A DNA stretch of 64,000 bases, taken from positions 1,549,501 to 1,613,500 of the forward strand of contig NZ_CP059997.1 of NCBI RefSeq assembly GCF_018736145.1, given 5' to 3'. The notes below the pieces were generated by a model, which worked only from the letters and a program-made list of their open reading frames with translations, was not told the DNA's origin and did no database searches. Source of the DNA: Amycolatopsis sp. CA-230715 (GTDB lineage Bacteria; Actinomycetota; Actinomycetes; Mycobacteriales; Pseudonocardiaceae). Made by a program: the position numbers and the translations under genes. This document shows positions 8,901 to 16,394 of this stretch, one piece after another (positions within the stretch are counted from its first letter, which is position 1; each line of letters starts with the position of its first letter).

Positions 8901-9860
8901 CGGGAGGATCTCGGTGTTGCGGAGGTCCCGTTTGGACAGTGCGTCCGCGGTGTCGCGGATCTCGCGCTCACCGGAGAGGAACACCAGTATGTCGCCGGGC
9001 CCCTCGGCGGAAAGCTCGTCCACGGCGTCGAGAATGGCCTGGGTCTGGTCGCGGTCGGTGTCGGGATCGGGGTCGTCCGGGTCCACCACCGGCCGGTACC
9101 GCACCTCGACCGGGTAGGTCCGCCCGGAGACCTCGACGATCGGCGCGTCGTCGAAATGCCGCGAAAACCGCTCCGGGTCGATCGTCGCCGAGGTGATGAT
9201 CACCTTCAGCTCGGGGCGGCGCGGCAGCAGCTGCTTGAGGTAGCCGAGGATGAAATCGATGTTGAGGCTGCGCTCGTGCGCCTCGTCGATGATCAGGGTG
9301 TCGTAGCGGCGCAGCATCCGGTCGGTCTGGATCTCGGCCAGCAGGATGCCGTCGGTCATTAGCTTGACCAGCGTGTCGTCACCGGAATGATCGGTGAACC
9401 GCACCTTGTAGCCCACGGTGGCGCCGGGCTCGGTGCCCAGCTCGCCCGCGATCCGGTCCGCGACCGTGCGCGCCGCGAGCCGCCGCGGCTGGGTGTGCCC
9501 GATCTGGCCGAGCACACCCCGCCCCAGCTCCAGGCAGATCTTTGGCAGCTGCGTGGTCTTCCCCGACCCGGTCTCCCCCGCGACGATCACCACCTGGTGC
9601 TCGCGGATCGCGGCCGCGATGTCGTCCTTGCGCTTGCTGACGGGCAGTTCTTCCGGGTACTCGACCCGCGGAACGCTCGCGCGCCGCAGCTCGACCCGCT
9701 GCTCGGCCGCTTCGACGTCGCGGGTGATCTGCGCGAGGACGGACTCGGCGTCACGGGCCTTGCGCGCGCCGTCGATGCGGCGGCGCAACCGGTTCCGGTC
9801 GCGCGGCATCAGCTCGGGGAGACGGGCCCGCAGCCCGTCGAGGGGGGATCGCGTGGACAT
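5979..9860 (-). CDS. hrpA: ATP-dependent RNA helicase HrpA
   Basis: A 1293-residue DEAH-box helicase, the normal length for HrpA. Walker A GETGSGKT is at 95-102, DEAH at about 192-195 and motif III SATID shortly after. RecA domain 2 has QRKGRCGRTSDG (motif VI). Helicase-associated and OB-fold regions and a long C-terminal DUF3418-type region complete it. In E. coli HrpA works in mRNA processing and in rescue of stalled or collided ribosomes; the same role is inferred here. The ATG at 9860 follows a weak purine tract. The GNAT gene follows in the same direction. Confidence 0.95.
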   Translation of the reverse strand: MSTRSPLDGLRARLPELMPRDRNRLRRRIDGARKARDAESVLAQITRDVEAAEQRVELRRASVPRVEYPEELPVSKRKDDIAAAIREHQVVIVAGETGSGKTTQLPKICLELGRGVLGQIGHTQPRRLAARTVADRIAGELGTEPGATVGYKVRFTDHSGDDTLVKLMTDGILLAEIQTDRMLRRYDTLIIDEAHERSLNIDFILGYLKQLLPRRPELKVIITSATIDPERFSRHFDDAPIVEVSGRTYPVEVRYRPVVDPDDPDPDTDRDQTQAILDAVDELSAEGPGDILVFLSGEREIRDTADALSKRDLRNTEILPLYARLSAADQHRVFQRHTGRRVVLATNVAETSLTVPGIKYVIDPGTARISRYSHRTKVQRLPIEPVSQASANQRKGRCGRTSDGICIRLYTEDDFDARPEFTDPEILRTNLASVILQMTSLGLGDIAAFPFVEPPDRRQVTDGVHLLTELGALDPSITDVHKRLTTVGRKLAQLPVDPRMGRMVLEAAANGCVREVMIIAAALSIQDPRERPAEHQQAAGEKHARFADKTSDFLAYLNLWEYLREQQKALSANQFRKLCRAEFLNYLRVREWQDIFSQLRQLAKQLDITLNTEPADPQHVHTALISGLLSHIGLKDPATGEYLGARGAKFSVFPGSALFKKQPRWVMSAELVETSRLWGRVNARIEPEWVEPLAQHVVKRSYSEPHWERRQGAVMAMEKVTLYGVPLVAGRRVNYGRIDPELSRELFIRHALVEGDWQTNHRFFKENRALLDEVEDLENRARRRDILVDDETLFEFYDQRVGEDAVSSRHFDSWWKKTRRTEPDLLSFEKTMLINATAGDVSEQDYPDTWAQGALRFGLTYQFEPGADADGVTVHIPLPVLNQVRADGFDWQVPGLREELLTALIKSLPKQVRRNFVPAPDHAKLVLARANPDDGAVTDVAARELEDFRGVPIPPEAWQPELVPEHLKVTFRVTDDKGRKLAEGKDLEALKRKLSGEVRATISTAANSIERAGLTSGAFGELPKVFESTQRGHAVKAYPALVDEGETVAVRMLDTPAQQEHAMWLGTRRLLRLAVPSPMKFITRSLGNQAKLVLNRNPHGSVPALLEDCISCAIDKLVADNGGPVWDEAGFGALAEKVRTGLNSTVLSVLSEVERILRAANDAETALADAKGPAESLHDIRAQLDGLVYKGFVTRTGFDRLSNVVRYLRGIERRIDKLRTDPARDIERLREVAWVTEEYQRLLDAVPPGTSPSPALRDVRWMIEELRVSFFAQTLGTAHPVSVKRVLRAMDAA

Positions 9861-9926
9861 ACTTCAGCCGAGGATAGCGGTGCGTGACCGCCGGACGCCT
9901 CCGAATATGCGCCACGCGACTCGGTC

Positions 9927-10274
9927 TCAGCGGCCGGGCCGCCCCTGCTGGTTCGGTGGGAACTGCTGCTGAGGGAACTGCTGGGGCGCCTGGCCCGGCT
10001 GCGGGAACGGCTGCTGCGGCGGCTGACCGGCCTGGAACGGCTGCTGCGGAGCCTGCTGCGGGAACGCCTGCTGGGGCGCGGACGGCTGCTGCTTGCGCTT
10101 GCTCAGCACCACGTGCGCGACGACCAGTGCCAGCCCGAGCACACCGATCACGGAGCCGAGCGCGGGCTGGTAGTCCTCCGCCCAGATCAGGATCGCCAGC
10201 TGCCGATCGCTCCAGTAGTGGAAACCCACCGAACCGAACCCGAGAATCGTGAGCAGAACACCGGCTCTGAGCAT
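9927..10274 (-). CDS. Small two-helix membrane protein with Gln/Pro-rich tail
   Basis: A 115-residue protein. Two hydrophobic segments (about residues 2-20 and 36-55) are followed by a short basic SKRKQQ stretch and then a tail of about 55 residues made almost wholly of Pro, Gln, Phe and Gly with repeated QQPFPQ and QAPQQ units. The layout suggests an anchored protein with a disordered cytoplasmic tail. The start at 10274 has GAGGTGA upstream; the longer frame to 10373 lacks a site and overlaps the next gene. No family is recognised and function is unknown. Confidence 0.65.
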   Translation of the reverse strand: MLRAGVLLTILGFGSVGFHYWSDRQLAILIWAEDYQPALGSVIGVLGLALVVAHVVLSKRKQQPSAPQQAFPQQAPQQPFQAGQPPQQPFPQPGQAPQQFPQQQFPPNQQGRPGR

Positions 10275-10369
10275 TGATTTCACCTCGAAGACTCGTCCGC
10301 CGCGGCCGGGCCCGGCCGCGCGCGGCGCTTCGACGGCGGCGCGCGCGATTCGGTTCCCCGCCAGGCCGA

Positions 10370-11536
10370 TCAAATGCGCACGAGATCGGCGGCACCGAGT
10401 TCGGCGACCGCCCGGTGCCCCGAAAGCCCGAGCGTGAGGTCGAAATCGGCGAGCAGGCTCCGCAGCACGTGCCGCACGCCCTCCTCACCGTCGTGCGCGA
10501 GCCCGTACACGTACGGCCTGCCGAGCAGGACGGCGTCGGCGCCCAGCGCGAGTGCCTTGAGCAGGTCGGCGCCGGTGCGGACACCGGAGTCGAACAGGAC
10601 CTCCGTGCGGCCGCCGACCGCAGCGACGACGCCGGGCAGCGCGTCGAGCGAACCGATCGCGCCGTCGACCTGGCGGCCGCCGTGGTTGGACACCACGATC
10701 CCGTCCATCCCGGCGTCCACCGCGCGGCGGGCGTCGTCGGGGTGCTGGATGCCCTTGAGCACGATCGGCCCGTCCCAGTGCTCGCGCAGGAACGGGAGCT
10801 GGGCCCACGCCTTGTCGGTGCCGGTGACCATGGAGATCCAGCGCAGGATCGCCGACGCGGGATCGTCCTCCGGCGTCTTCTCCAGCCGCGCGCGGAACAC
10901 CGGATCGGAGAACGGGATCGCGACGCCGTCGCCGTGCAGGAACGGCAGGTATGCCTGGTCGAGATCCCCCGGCCGCCACGCGAGCGTCCACGTGTCGAGC
11001 GTGACCACGAGCGCGGTGTAGCCGGCTTCCTTGGCCCTGGCGAGGATGCTCGCGCACACGTCGTTGTCGTTCGGCCAGTACAGCTGAAACCAGCGGGGGC
11101 CGTCACCGTTCGCGGCCGCGACGTCTTCGATCGTGTTCGACGACGCGGTGGACAGGACCATCGGCACGCCGAGCGCGGCCGCGGCGCGGGCGGTCGCGAG
11201 CTCGCCGTCGGGGTGCACGATCGTCTGGACGCCGACCGGGGCCAGCACGAGCGGCGCGGGTACCGGCGTGCCGAGCACGGTCGTGGTGAGGTCGCGGTGC
11301 GTGGCGTCGGTGAGCATGCGGGGCACGATCTTCCAGCGGTCGAACGCGGCGCGGTTGGCGCGCGCGGTGGCCCCGGCTCCGGCGGCGCCCGCGACGTAGG
11401 AGAACGGGCCCGGTTCGAGCACCCTTTCCGCCGCCGCTTCGAGCCCGGTCGCGTCCGTGGTGAACGCCGGTGTGGTACCGGCGAGGCCCTGCAGGTAGAT
11501 CTCGTTCTGGTAGCCACCGAATGCTGCTCCGGTCAC
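10370..11536 (-). CDS. FMN-dependent alpha-hydroxy-acid oxidase (lactate 2-monooxygenase-like)
   Basis: A 388-residue TIM-barrel flavoprotein of the LldD/glycolate-oxidase family. The catalytic base and substrate arginine lie in SNHGGRQVD near residue 280. FMN phosphate-binding glycines occur in LFDSGVRTGADLLKALALGADAVLLGRP. The N-terminal YQNEIYLQGL segment and overall length resemble mycobacterial lactate 2-monooxygenase (lactate to acetate, CO2 and water) rather than shorter lactate dehydrogenases, but substrate cannot be settled. The GTG start at 11536 has GAGGAGG upstream. Two dyads in the upstream spacer may be its control sites. Confidence 0.85.
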   Translation of the reverse strand: MTGAAFGGYQNEIYLQGLAGTTPAFTTDATGLEAAAERVLEPGPFSYVAGAAGAGATARANRAAFDRWKIVPRMLTDATHRDLTTTVLGTPVPAPLVLAPVGVQTIVHPDGELATARAAAALGVPMVLSTASSNTIEDVAAANGDGPRWFQLYWPNDNDVCASILARAKEAGYTALVVTLDTWTLAWRPGDLDQAYLPFLHGDGVAIPFSDPVFRARLEKTPEDDPASAILRWISMVTGTDKAWAQLPFLREHWDGPIVLKGIQHPDDARRAVDAGMDGIVVSNHGGRQVDGAIGSLDALPGVVAAVGGRTEVLFDSGVRTGADLLKALALGADAVLLGRPYVYGLAHDGEEGVRHVLRSLLADFDLTLGLSGHRAVAELGAADLVRI

Positions 11537-11610
11537 CTGACCTCCTCGTCGTCAGCCCCTCGATACCCGGCGGTAGCGTACGGGTTCGCGCCTCTGAACG
11601 GCGTCAAGGG

Positions 11611-11676
11611 CGGATAAGGAATATCCGGGGCACCGAGGACGCTGACCGGGTCAAGTCCATGCAAACGTATGGACTT
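11611..11676. promoter_or_regulatory. Two dyad elements upstream of the lactate monooxygenase-like gene
   Basis: CGGATA (11611-11616) and TATCCG (11622-11627) form a dyad with a 5-base centre. AAGTCCAT (11653-11660) and ATGGACTT (11669-11676) form a second, exact 8-base dyad with an 8-base centre. They lie in the 168-base spacer between the monooxygenase start (11536) and the MarR stop (11705). Either could be an operator for the leftward gene; the second could also terminate the leftward marR transcript. No regulator can be assigned from sequence. Confidence 0.4.
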
Positions 11677-11704
11677 CGGCGTCGGGAGGCACGCGGTGGA
11701 CGGC

Positions 11705-12142
11705 TCACGGGATCGTCGGCTGGGCGGCGCGCAGCTTGTCGCACAGGCGTTCCAGGGTGCGCAGCTCGTCCGCGGTCAGCGCGCCACCGACGTACTTGCC
11801 GATCGCCGCGGCGTGCGCGCGCCCGACCCGGCGCTGCACCTCGGCACCCCGGGCGGTCAGCCGCACGACCGTGCCGCGGCGGTCGCCCTCGTCGGCACCC
11901 CGTTCGACGAGGCCGTCGGACTCCATCCGGTCGACGAGCCTGCTCAGGCTCGGCTGCGTCAGCAGGATGTGCTCGTTCAACTCGTTGATCCGCAGTCCCG
12001 CGTCCGGGAACCGGGACAGGTTGTACAGCACGTCGTACTCGCGCAGCGACACCTCGGCGTCGCGGTGGGCCCGCTGGAAACGGCGCATCAGCGTCACCTG
12101 CGCGCGAAACAGCGACTCCCACGCGCGCGTCGCGTTCGCCAT
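11705..12142 (-). CDS. MarR-family transcriptional regulator
   Basis: A 145-residue winged-helix regulator. The core reads LREYDVLYNLSRFPDAGLRINELNEHILLTQPSLSRLVDRMESDGLV, followed by the wing sequence DRRGTVVRLTARG, as in MarR/OhrR proteins. It starts at 12142 behind GGGGGTGAG and is divergent from the pirin gene with only 37 bases between the starts, so one operator could control both genes. The likely ligand is a small phenolic or oxidant, but nothing in the sequence fixes it. Confidence 0.9.
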   Translation of the reverse strand: MANATRAWESLFRAQVTLMRRFQRAHRDAEVSLREYDVLYNLSRFPDAGLRINELNEHILLTQPSLSRLVDRMESDGLVERGADEGDRRGTVVRLTARGAEVQRRVGRAHAAAIGKYVGGALTADELRTLERLCDKLRAAQPTIP

Positions 12143-12179
12143 CTCACCCCCGCCTTCTGAGTTCGGAGAGGATCACATC

Positions 12180-13160
12180 ATGCCCGCCATCACCGTTCCC
12201 GACCTGCTCGTGCTGCCCCGCGTGCCGTCGCCGCCGTCCTCGGCCGCCGACCGCGCGGTGCGGCAGGTCGTCACCGCGCACCAGCAGCTCGAAGGCGCCG
12301 GGTTCGCGGTGCGCCGCCCGTTCCCGAGCGCGGACCTGCGCGGCGCCGACCCGTTCATCCTGCTCGACCACCTCGGTGAGGTCGCCTACGAACCGCATGA
12401 GGCGAAGGGCGCGCCGTGGCACCCCCACCGCGGGTTCGAAACCGTGACGTACCTGATGGACGGCACGTTCGTGCACCACGATTCGCACGGGGGCGGCGGC
12501 GTGATCAACGAGGGCGACACGCAGTGGATGACCGCGGGCTCCGGCGTGCTGCACGACGAACTGCCCAGCGAGCAGCTCGTCGCCACCGGCGGCTGGTTCC
12601 ACGGCGTCCAGCTGTGGGTCAACCTGCCGCGCGCGCAGAAAATGGTCGACCCGCGCTACCAGGACATCGCCGCCGACCGGCTGAAGCTGCTGACCTCGGA
12701 CGACGGCGGCGCGATCATCCGGCTCATCGCGGGCGATCTCGGCACGTTCTCCGGCCCCGGTGTCACCTACACGCCGATCACCTACGCACACGCGTCGCTG
12801 AGCCCCGGCGCGCAGGTGCGCGTGCCGTGGCGGCCGGACTTCAGCGCGCTGGTCTACGTGCTCTCCGGCGAAGGCACCGTCGGCGCCGAGGGCCGTCCAC
12901 TTCGGACCGGTCAGCTCGCGGTGCTCGGCGATGGCGAAGCCGTCACCGTGCGCGCGGACGCCCGCCAGGACAACCGGACCGGCCAGTTCGAAGTGCTGCT
13001 GCTCGGCGGGGCGCCGTTGCGGGAGCCCGTGGTTCAGTACGGGCCGTTCGTGATGAACACCCGCGAGGAGATACTGACCGCGATGTCGGACTTCCAAAGC
13101 GGACGGATGGGGCACATCCCCGCCGAGCACGCCGGACGGCGGCCGGGCGACGGCAGCTAG
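12180..13160 (+). CDS. Pirin-family bicupin protein
   Basis: A 326-residue pirin. The N-terminal cupin carries the metal ligands in PHRGFETVTY and HHDSHGG, plus a Glu in the LPSEQ region; the second cupin ends in a pirin-type C-terminal segment. Family members bind iron and act either as quercetinase-like dioxygenases or as redox-sensing cofactors. The ATG at 12180 has GGAGAGG 8 bases upstream. It is divergent from marR, which probably represses it, and overlaps the convergent cupin gene by 4 bases at the stop codons. Confidence 0.92.
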   Translation: MPAITVPDLLVLPRVPSPPSSAADRAVRQVVTAHQQLEGAGFAVRRPFPSADLRGADPFILLDHLGEVAYEPHEAKGAPWHPHRGFETVTYLMDGTFVHHDSHGGGGVINEGDTQWMTAGSGVLHDELPSEQLVATGGWFHGVQLWVNLPRAQKMVDPRYQDIAADRLKLLTSDDGGAIIRLIAGDLGTFSGPGVTYTPITYAHASLSPGAQVRVPWRPDFSALVYVLSGEGTVGAEGRPLRTGQLAVLGDGEAVTVRADARQDNRTGQFEVLLLGGAPLREPVVQYGPFVMNTREEILTAMSDFQSGRMGHIPAEHAGRRPGDGS

Positions 13161-13543
13161 AGCCGGTGGCCGACGGTGACGTCGACGTGGTCGGGGACCT
13201 GCTCGTGCCGGTCCCCGACCGTCAGCGTGCCAGTCGGCTCGAACAGCAGGATCGACGCACCGTCCACTGAGGACGGACAATGTTCGGTACCTTTTGGCAC
13301 CACGAACACTTCACCTCGGTTCAAGGTGACCACGCGTTCGGTTCCTTGTTCTCGCAACGCGATGTCCAGTACGCCGTCGAGGACGAGGAAGAACTCGTCG
13401 GTGTCGTCGTGGACGTGCCACACGTGCACGCCCTTGACCTTGGCGAGGCGCACGTCGTAGTCGTTGACGCGTGCCGCGATGCGCGGGCTCCACAGTTCGT
13501 CGAATGTGGACAGTGCCGCGGTGAGGTCGATCGGTTCGGTCAT
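13157..13543 (-). CDS. Single-domain cupin protein
   Basis: A 128-residue RmlC-like cupin. Motif 1 reads HVHDDTDEFFLVLDGVLDI and motif 2 PKGTEHCPSS, giving the usual two-His/Glu plus His metal site. The upstream frame is open to 13759 but lies in the divergent regulator gene, so the ATG at 13543 was taken. Its stop overlaps the pirin stop in a shared CTAG-type junction. Substrate unknown. Confidence 0.87.
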   Translation of the reverse strand: MTEPIDLTAALSTFDELWSPRIAARVNDYDVRLAKVKGVHVWHVHDDTDEFFLVLDGVLDIALREQGTERVVTLNRGEVFVVPKGTEHCPSSVDGASILLFEPTGTLTVGDRHEQVPDHVDVTVGHRL

Positions 13544-13594
13544 GCGTCCATCCTGCCCTTGGTGACGACCGCGCGAGCGTGCTAGAAATCGCAC

Positions 13595-14560
13595 ATGTCG
13601 CCTGGATTCTCGCACCGGATCGTCATGATCGTCGACGAAGGGTCGAACCCGTTCGAACTCGGCGTGGCGACCGAGCTGTTCGGGTTGCGCAGGCCCGAAC
13701 TCGACCGGCCGTGGTACGACTTCGCGATCTGCTCCGCAACCCCATCCGCCCAGCTCCACCTCGGCATGTTCACGGTGTCCGGCGTCGGCGGGCTGGACCT
13801 GATCCGCACCGCGGACACCGTGATCGCGCCCAACCGGCCGGATCCCGAGGTGCCGCCTTCACCTGCTGTCGTGGCCGCGATCCGGGACGCGGCCAGGCGG
13901 GGCGCGCGGCTGATGAGCTTTTGCACCGGTGCGTTCAGCCTCGCCGCGGCGGGAGTGCTCGACGGACGGCGGGCCACCACGCATTGGCAGTGGGCGGATC
14001 GGTTCGCCCGGCTGTATCCGGAGGTGCGGCTCGCGCCGGATGTTCTGTTCGTCGAGGACGGCCCCGTGTTCACTTCGGCCGGTAGTGCCGCTGCGTTGGA
14101 TTTGGGGCTTCGTGTGATTTCGATGGACCATGGCGCCGAGGTCGCGGCGGCCGTGAGTCGCAGGCTGGTGTTCGCGGTGCATCGGGATGGCGGGCAGCGG
14201 CAGTTCGTGGAACGGCCTCTCCCGTCAGTGCCGGATACTTCGCTCGCTCCGTTGCTGGCGTGGGCGCTTGAGCGGTTGGATCAGCCGTTGGGGGTTTCAG
14301 ATCTTGCCGCTCGTGCTTCGGTGAGCGTGGCTACGTTGCATCGGCGGTTTCGGTCCGAATTGGGGATTACGCCGTTGGAGTGGCTGACTGGGGAGCGGGT
14401 TTCGTTGGCTTGCCGGTTGATCGAGCGTGGGGAGTCTCGGTTCGATGTGGTTGCCCGGTTGAGCGGGTTGGGCGGGGTTTCCAATTTGCGGGCTCAGATG
14501 AGGCGGCGGGTGGGGGTTGGGCCTCGGGATTATCGGGCCCGATTTTCGGGGGCACGGTGA
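13595..14560 (+). CDS. GlxA-family AraC-type transcriptional regulator
   Basis: A 321-residue regulator with an N-terminal DJ-1/PfpI-like domain, including the nucleophile-elbow region LMSFCTGAFSLAAAGVLDG at about residue 110. The C-terminal AraC double helix-turn-helix contains LAARASVSVATLHRRFRSELGITPLEWL. GlxA/FtrA-type proteins control catabolic or developmental genes in actinobacteria. It is divergent from the cupin gene (51 bases apart), a plausible target. From about 14090 onwards its codons shift towards T- and G-ending forms (GTT, TTG, GGG), unlike the first half, hinting at a mosaic history. Confidence 0.9.
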   Translation: MSPGFSHRIVMIVDEGSNPFELGVATELFGLRRPELDRPWYDFAICSATPSAQLHLGMFTVSGVGGLDLIRTADTVIAPNRPDPEVPPSPAVVAAIRDAARRGARLMSFCTGAFSLAAAGVLDGRRATTHWQWADRFARLYPEVRLAPDVLFVEDGPVFTSAGSAAALDLGLRVISMDHGAEVAAAVSRRLVFAVHRDGGQRQFVERPLPSVPDTSLAPLLAWALERLDQPLGVSDLAARASVSVATLHRRFRSELGITPLEWLTGERVSLACRLIERGESRFDVVARLSGLGGVSNLRAQMRRRVGVGPRDYRARFSGAR

Positions 14561-14710
14561 CAGGCACGCCTGCGGCGCGCCCGCGACACACTGTCGGTCC
14601 CGATTCTTTTTCATCTTCTGTTTCGCCGTGGGCACATTGTGGCAGGCAGTGATCTTTTGAGTGCACGATCGATTGACGTCCGCTTCTTTGCTGGTCGGTA
14701 GAATTATTTC

Positions 14711-16036
14711 ATGACCACCAAACTGATTTCCAAGTCTGATTCTGCCCGGCGGCGCGTGGCGATTATTCGATATCAGCAGGCGATGTTACTGCGGGATATC
14801 GCCGATATAGAACAGGAGTCGTCGCGAAGATCGACGGTGGGTCAAGTAGCACTGTTGTGCTCCTTGAGCCAACCCGCGGCGGAACGGAAGACGGCGCTCG
14901 CTGACGCGTTGACCTCATACCTGCCCGAGACACTGGCCGCGATGGAGAACGGGCTCATTGACGAGTATGCGGCGTCGCGGGTGTTCGAGGCTACCGCGTG
15001 TACCTCCCAGGAGGTGGCGTCCGAAGTGGACGCTCGACTAGTCGGGAAGTTCGAGAACCGCAACGCACCTGCGCTGCGCAGGATGGTCAACTCCTTGCTG
15101 ATGCGCATCGATCCCGAAGGCTACGAACAGCGACGCAAGGCCAAGGCGGCGGCGCGCAGGATCGAAATCCGGCACGGGGATCACGGGTCGTCGTCCCTGT
15201 TCGCCGAGCTGCCTTCAGATCGCGCGCAGGCCCTTTACGCGGCCTGTGACCAAGACGCGCTCGCGAAAAAGCGCCAAGGTGCTCCGGAAACCGTGGACCA
15301 GCTCAGGGCCGATGCCTTGGTCGAGCGATGCCTGGGTGGCGCTTGTGGGGGCAAGCCGAAAGCGCAGATCTTCCTGCACATCGACATGCCCACGCTCATG
15401 GGACTGCGCAACAACCCCGCCGAACTGGTCGGGTGTGGCGAGATTTCACCGGAGTTGGCCCGCGAAATCGCCTTCGACGCCAACTCCGTCTGGAACCGCA
15501 TCATCGACGAACCCATGTCTAAACTTCCCCTCGATCTCGGCCGGAAAAACTACCGACCCTCCAAACGCATGCGGAAATACCTCCAAGTCGCCCACCGGAC
15601 CTGCTGCATGCCCGGCCGCACCCGGCCCGCGCAGTACACCGACCTCGACCACGCGCAGACGTGGAAAGACGGCGGCGGCACCGACAAAGTGAACCTCCGG
15701 CCGCTGTGCCGGGTGCACCACAAGTTGCGCGATGAACCCGGCTGGACCTTCACCACCAACCCGTCAACCGGCGCACTCACCGTCACCACACCCGACGGCC
15801 ACACCTACACCGAAGACCCCCACCGGATTCGCCTAGTCGGAAATCCCGGCCACCACCTCGACAGGCTGCTCGCGAGGGAACTTCACGTCGGGGATGAGGT
15901 GGTCCAGCCCGCGCTCACGCAGCCACCTTCGCGCTTCGTCGCGAACCTTCCTGTTCGGATGCGAATTCAGCCGTTCGAGCCTGAGCTGTATGCGCTCCTC
16001 GAACTCTTCAGGCGGCGATTTAACCATCGTCACTGA
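14711..16036 (+). CDS. DUF222 / HNH-endonuclease domain protein with unusual 3' end
   Basis: A 441-residue protein of the actinobacterial DUF222-HNH family (related to the 13E12 repeat family). DUF222 occupies roughly residues 20-270. The HNH core is DLDHAQTWKDGG ... LCRVHHKL at about 317-340, with a CCMPGRT zinc-type Cys pair before it. Family members usually end soon after the following GHTY-type strand; here about 70 more residues are encoded, and these lie exactly antisense to a small minus-strand gene. A -10-like TAGAAT (14699-14704) sits 7 bases before the ATG, suggesting a leaderless transcript. GC is lower than in the neighbours, hinting at transfer. Confidence 0.82.
   Translation: MTTKLISKSDSARRRVAIIRYQQAMLLRDIADIEQESSRRSTVGQVALLCSLSQPAAERKTALADALTSYLPETLAAMENGLIDEYAASRVFEATACTSQEVASEVDARLVGKFENRNAPALRRMVNSLLMRIDPEGYEQRRKAKAAARRIEIRHGDHGSSSLFAELPSDRAQALYAACDQDALAKKRQGAPETVDQLRADALVERCLGGACGGKPKAQIFLHIDMPTLMGLRNNPAELVGCGEISPELAREIAFDANSVWNRIIDEPMSKLPLDLGRKNYRPSKRMRKYLQVAHRTCCMPGRTRPAQYTDLDHAQTWKDGGGTDKVNLRPLCRVHHKLRDEPGWTFTTNPSTGALTVTTPDGHTYTEDPHRIRLVGNPGHHLDRLLARELHVGDEVVQPALTQPPSRFVANLPVRMRIQPFEPELYALLELFRRRFNHRH
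15833..16027 (-). CDS. Small charged protein, coupled to the gene before it
   Basis: A 64-residue protein rich in Glu and Arg. It begins MVKSPPEEFEERIQLRLERL, then NSHPNRKVRDEARRWLRERGLDHL, which reads as two amphipathic helices. Its ATG overlaps the stop of the upstream 65-residue gene (ATGGTTAA junction), a sign of translational coupling. It lies wholly antisense to the 3' part of the HNH gene, so one of the two must be wrong or the HNH gene was extended into it. The helical, charged composition favours this frame being real. No family recognised. Confidence 0.5.
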   Translation of the reverse strand: MVKSPPEEFEERIQLRLERLNSHPNRKVRDEARRWLRERGLDHLIPDVKFPREQPVEVVAGISD

Positions 16037-16217
16037 TCCCTTCGGCAAGTTCGGCACAAGCGGAGCAGTGGTACAAAACCTTGTTGTAGCGCTTTCGGCT
16101 GGCTTCCCAGATGGCCCCGCACAGAAACTCCACGAACACCCCGTCGGGCGGCAAGGGCGTATCAAGTAGATGCGACACGCCCCCACCGCTGTTCACCCAA
16201 CGCCATCGATCACTCAT
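16020..16217 (-). CDS. Small Cys-containing protein divergent from an XRE regulator
   Basis: A 65-residue protein starting MSDRWRWVNSGGGVSHLL, with a Cys at FLCG and a CxxC in YHCSACAEL, so possibly a three- or four-ligand zinc site. Similar short HxxD/CxxC proteins often sit next to XRE-type regulator genes in actinomycetes, and here too the XRE gene is divergent 177 bases away. The in-frame ATG at 16253 is an alternative start. Function unknown; the next small gene overlaps its stop. Confidence 0.55.
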   Translation of the reverse strand: MSDRWRWVNSGGGVSHLLDTPLPPDGVFVEFLCGAIWEASRKRYNKVLYHCSACAELAEGISDDG

Positions 16218-16351
16218 CGTCTTCGACCGGACCGTTGCCGTCTGGGTCTTCAATGCCTCCGTGCATGTCGCGTCGCCAACTCACGAGCCCTGGTCATCTC
16301 CCTGTCTCTCGGCTGCACCCTCAGCGTGGCCGCGCGGTCACGTACCGGGCA

Positions 16352-16394
16352 GGGAAAATCGAGGGGAAGATGCGGGAAGACGTACAATGAGCAG
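16352..16394 (+). promoter_or_regulatory. Leaderless promoter with repeated GGGAAGA boxes
   Basis: TACAAT (16383-16388) is a good -10 box 6 bases before the GTG at 16395, so translation probably begins at the first bases of the mRNA. GGGAAGA occurs at 16364-16370 and again at 16374-16380, one helical turn apart, with a related GGGAAAA at 16352-16358. A phased repeat over the -35 region suggests an operator, perhaps for the XRE protein itself. Confidence 0.5.

Noticed and set aside
5793..9362. 1189-codon plus-strand ORF
   Set aside because: It is antisense to hrpA; the sequence is His/Arg-rich with no domain, a common shadow of high-GC coding DNA.
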